Shown piece by piece: positions 7,608 through 8,060 of a stretch of 8,060 bases of DNA. The stretch lies in contig CAIVHI010000064.1 of NCBI GenBank assembly GCA_903905685.1, positions 1 through 8,060 on the forward strand. Direction: 5' to 3'. The stretch's first letter is position 1; every line of letters begins with the position of its first letter. This DNA comes from an uncultured Bacteroidota bacterium (GTDB lineage: Bacteria; Bacteroidota; Bacteroidia; Chitinophagales; Chitinophagaceae). Both the position numbers and the translations under genes were made by a program. A model generated the notes under the pieces. The model was given only the letters and a program-made list of their open reading frames with translations. It searched no databases and was not told the DNA's origin.

Positions 7608-8048
7608 ATGGACATCAGGCATATAGAGCAAAGCGACATCGCCTCCTGCGCGGCGGTATTTATGGCGGCTTACAACCGTATGCCATGGAATTATGAATGG
7701 ACGCCCGATGCTGCAACCCGATACCTTACCGAGTACTTCACGGCGAAAGACTTTGTAGGCTTGGCCGCGTTTCACCAAGGCCGTCCTATTGGGGCAGTGT
7801 TTGCACACCGAAAAACTTGGTGGACTGGCGACCAACTTTATATCGATGAGGTTTTTGTAGATGCCGACTCGCAAGGAAAAGGGGTGGGCAATATGCTGCT
7901 GGAAGTTGCCGACCAATACTGCAGCCAACACGGCATTACCCGCATCACCCTCATGACCAATAGGTTTATGCCGGCTTTCAAGTTTTATCAGCGCAACGAC
8001 TTCGTGAAAGCCGACCAATTTGCGCTATTGTTTAGGGAAGTGGAGTAG
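7608..8048 (+). CDS. GNAT-family N-acetyltransferase
   Basis: This 146-residue protein has the size and order of a single-domain GNAT enzyme, which uses acetyl-CoA to acetylate an amine. Near the N-terminus, AYNRMPWNYEWT matches the 'YNxxPWNxxWT' pattern seen in some GNATs, including ones annotated as aminoglycoside 6'-acetyltransferase-like. Strand beta4 and motif A read IDEVFVDADSQGKGVG, with the acetyl-CoA pyrophosphate loop Q89-G-K-G-V-G94. Motif B is seen at FKFYQRNDF (about 124-132). The protein is complete, with no signal peptide or membrane segment, so it acts in the cytosol. The ATG at 7608 is 12 bases after the synthetase stop, with no promoter in between, so the two are very likely co-transcribed. 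That makes the synthetase product, or self-protection against it, a reasonable guess for its role. The substrate cannot be read from sequence, and general stress or housekeeping acetylation is an alternative. Confidence 0.92.
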   Translation: MDIRHIEQSDIASCAAVFMAAYNRMPWNYEWTPDAATRYLTEYFTAKDFVGLAAFHQGRPIGAVFAHRKTWWTGDQLYIDEVFVDADSQGKGVGNMLLEVADQYCSQHGITRITLMTNRFMPAFKFYQRNDFVKADQFALLFREVE

Positions 8049-8060
8049 GGGGCTTGAATA

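Noticed and set aside
7143..8018. Long antisense open frame (291 codons) across the synthetase-GNAT junction
   Set aside because: It lies opposite two strongly supported genes and shows no recognisable domain; it reads like a codon-bias shadow.
8049..8060. The last 12 bases as the start of another gene or a terminator
   Set aside because: Too short to judge; no start codon or hairpin is visible.

Overview
The window looks like a chromosomal segment from a member of the Bacteroidota, probably a Cytophagales- or Chitinophaga-like lineage. This is inferred from protein style: a hybrid histidine kinase with many PAS domains and a WcaF-type acetyltransferase close to those in Bacteroidota polysaccharide loci. 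Start codons also lack clear Shine-Dalgarno sequences, and one Bacteroidota-type promoter candidate (TTTG-N20-TAATTTGG) is visible. All four genes lie on the + strand and nothing convincing is coded on the - strand. I see no rRNA, tRNA, CRISPR array, insertion sequence or long repeat.

Layout. (1) Positions 1-3411 hold the 3' part of a very large hybrid sensor kinase that runs off the left edge. Its first visible segment resembles the end of the H-NOX-associated PAS-like domain (HNOBA) of animal soluble guanylate cyclases. Four PAS-like domains follow, then HisKA, HATPase, receiver and Hpt domains, giving a complete His-Asp-His relay in one chain. (2) Positions 3452-4069 encode a left-handed beta-helix (hexapeptide-repeat) acetyltransferase of the colanic-acid/exopolysaccharide type. 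(3) Positions 4070-4229 are non-coding and contain a weak hairpin and the promoter candidate. (4) Positions 4230-7595 (or from 4188) encode a one-module nonribosomal peptide synthetase: a degenerate C-terminal half of a condensation domain, an adenylation domain with a cysteine-like but altered specificity code, a carrier domain and a thioesterase. (5) Positions 7608-8048 encode a GNAT N-acetyltransferase, 12 bases after the synthetase and probably in the same transcript.

How they may work together (inference). The synthetase can probably activate one amino acid, load it on its carrier domain and release it through its thioesterase. It lacks the condensation active site, so it is unlikely to make a peptide bond in the usual way. 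The GNAT protein could acetylate the product, a related amine, or something unrelated. The beta-helix acetyltransferase suggests the locus borders or belongs to a surface-glycan or small-molecule biosynthesis region. The kinase may tie the area to a signal sensed through an upstream H-NOX/HNOBA region, but its output regulator is not in view. The points most worth following up are the HNOBA-like sensor edge, the half condensation domain and the DLYDFSLVWK adenylation code.
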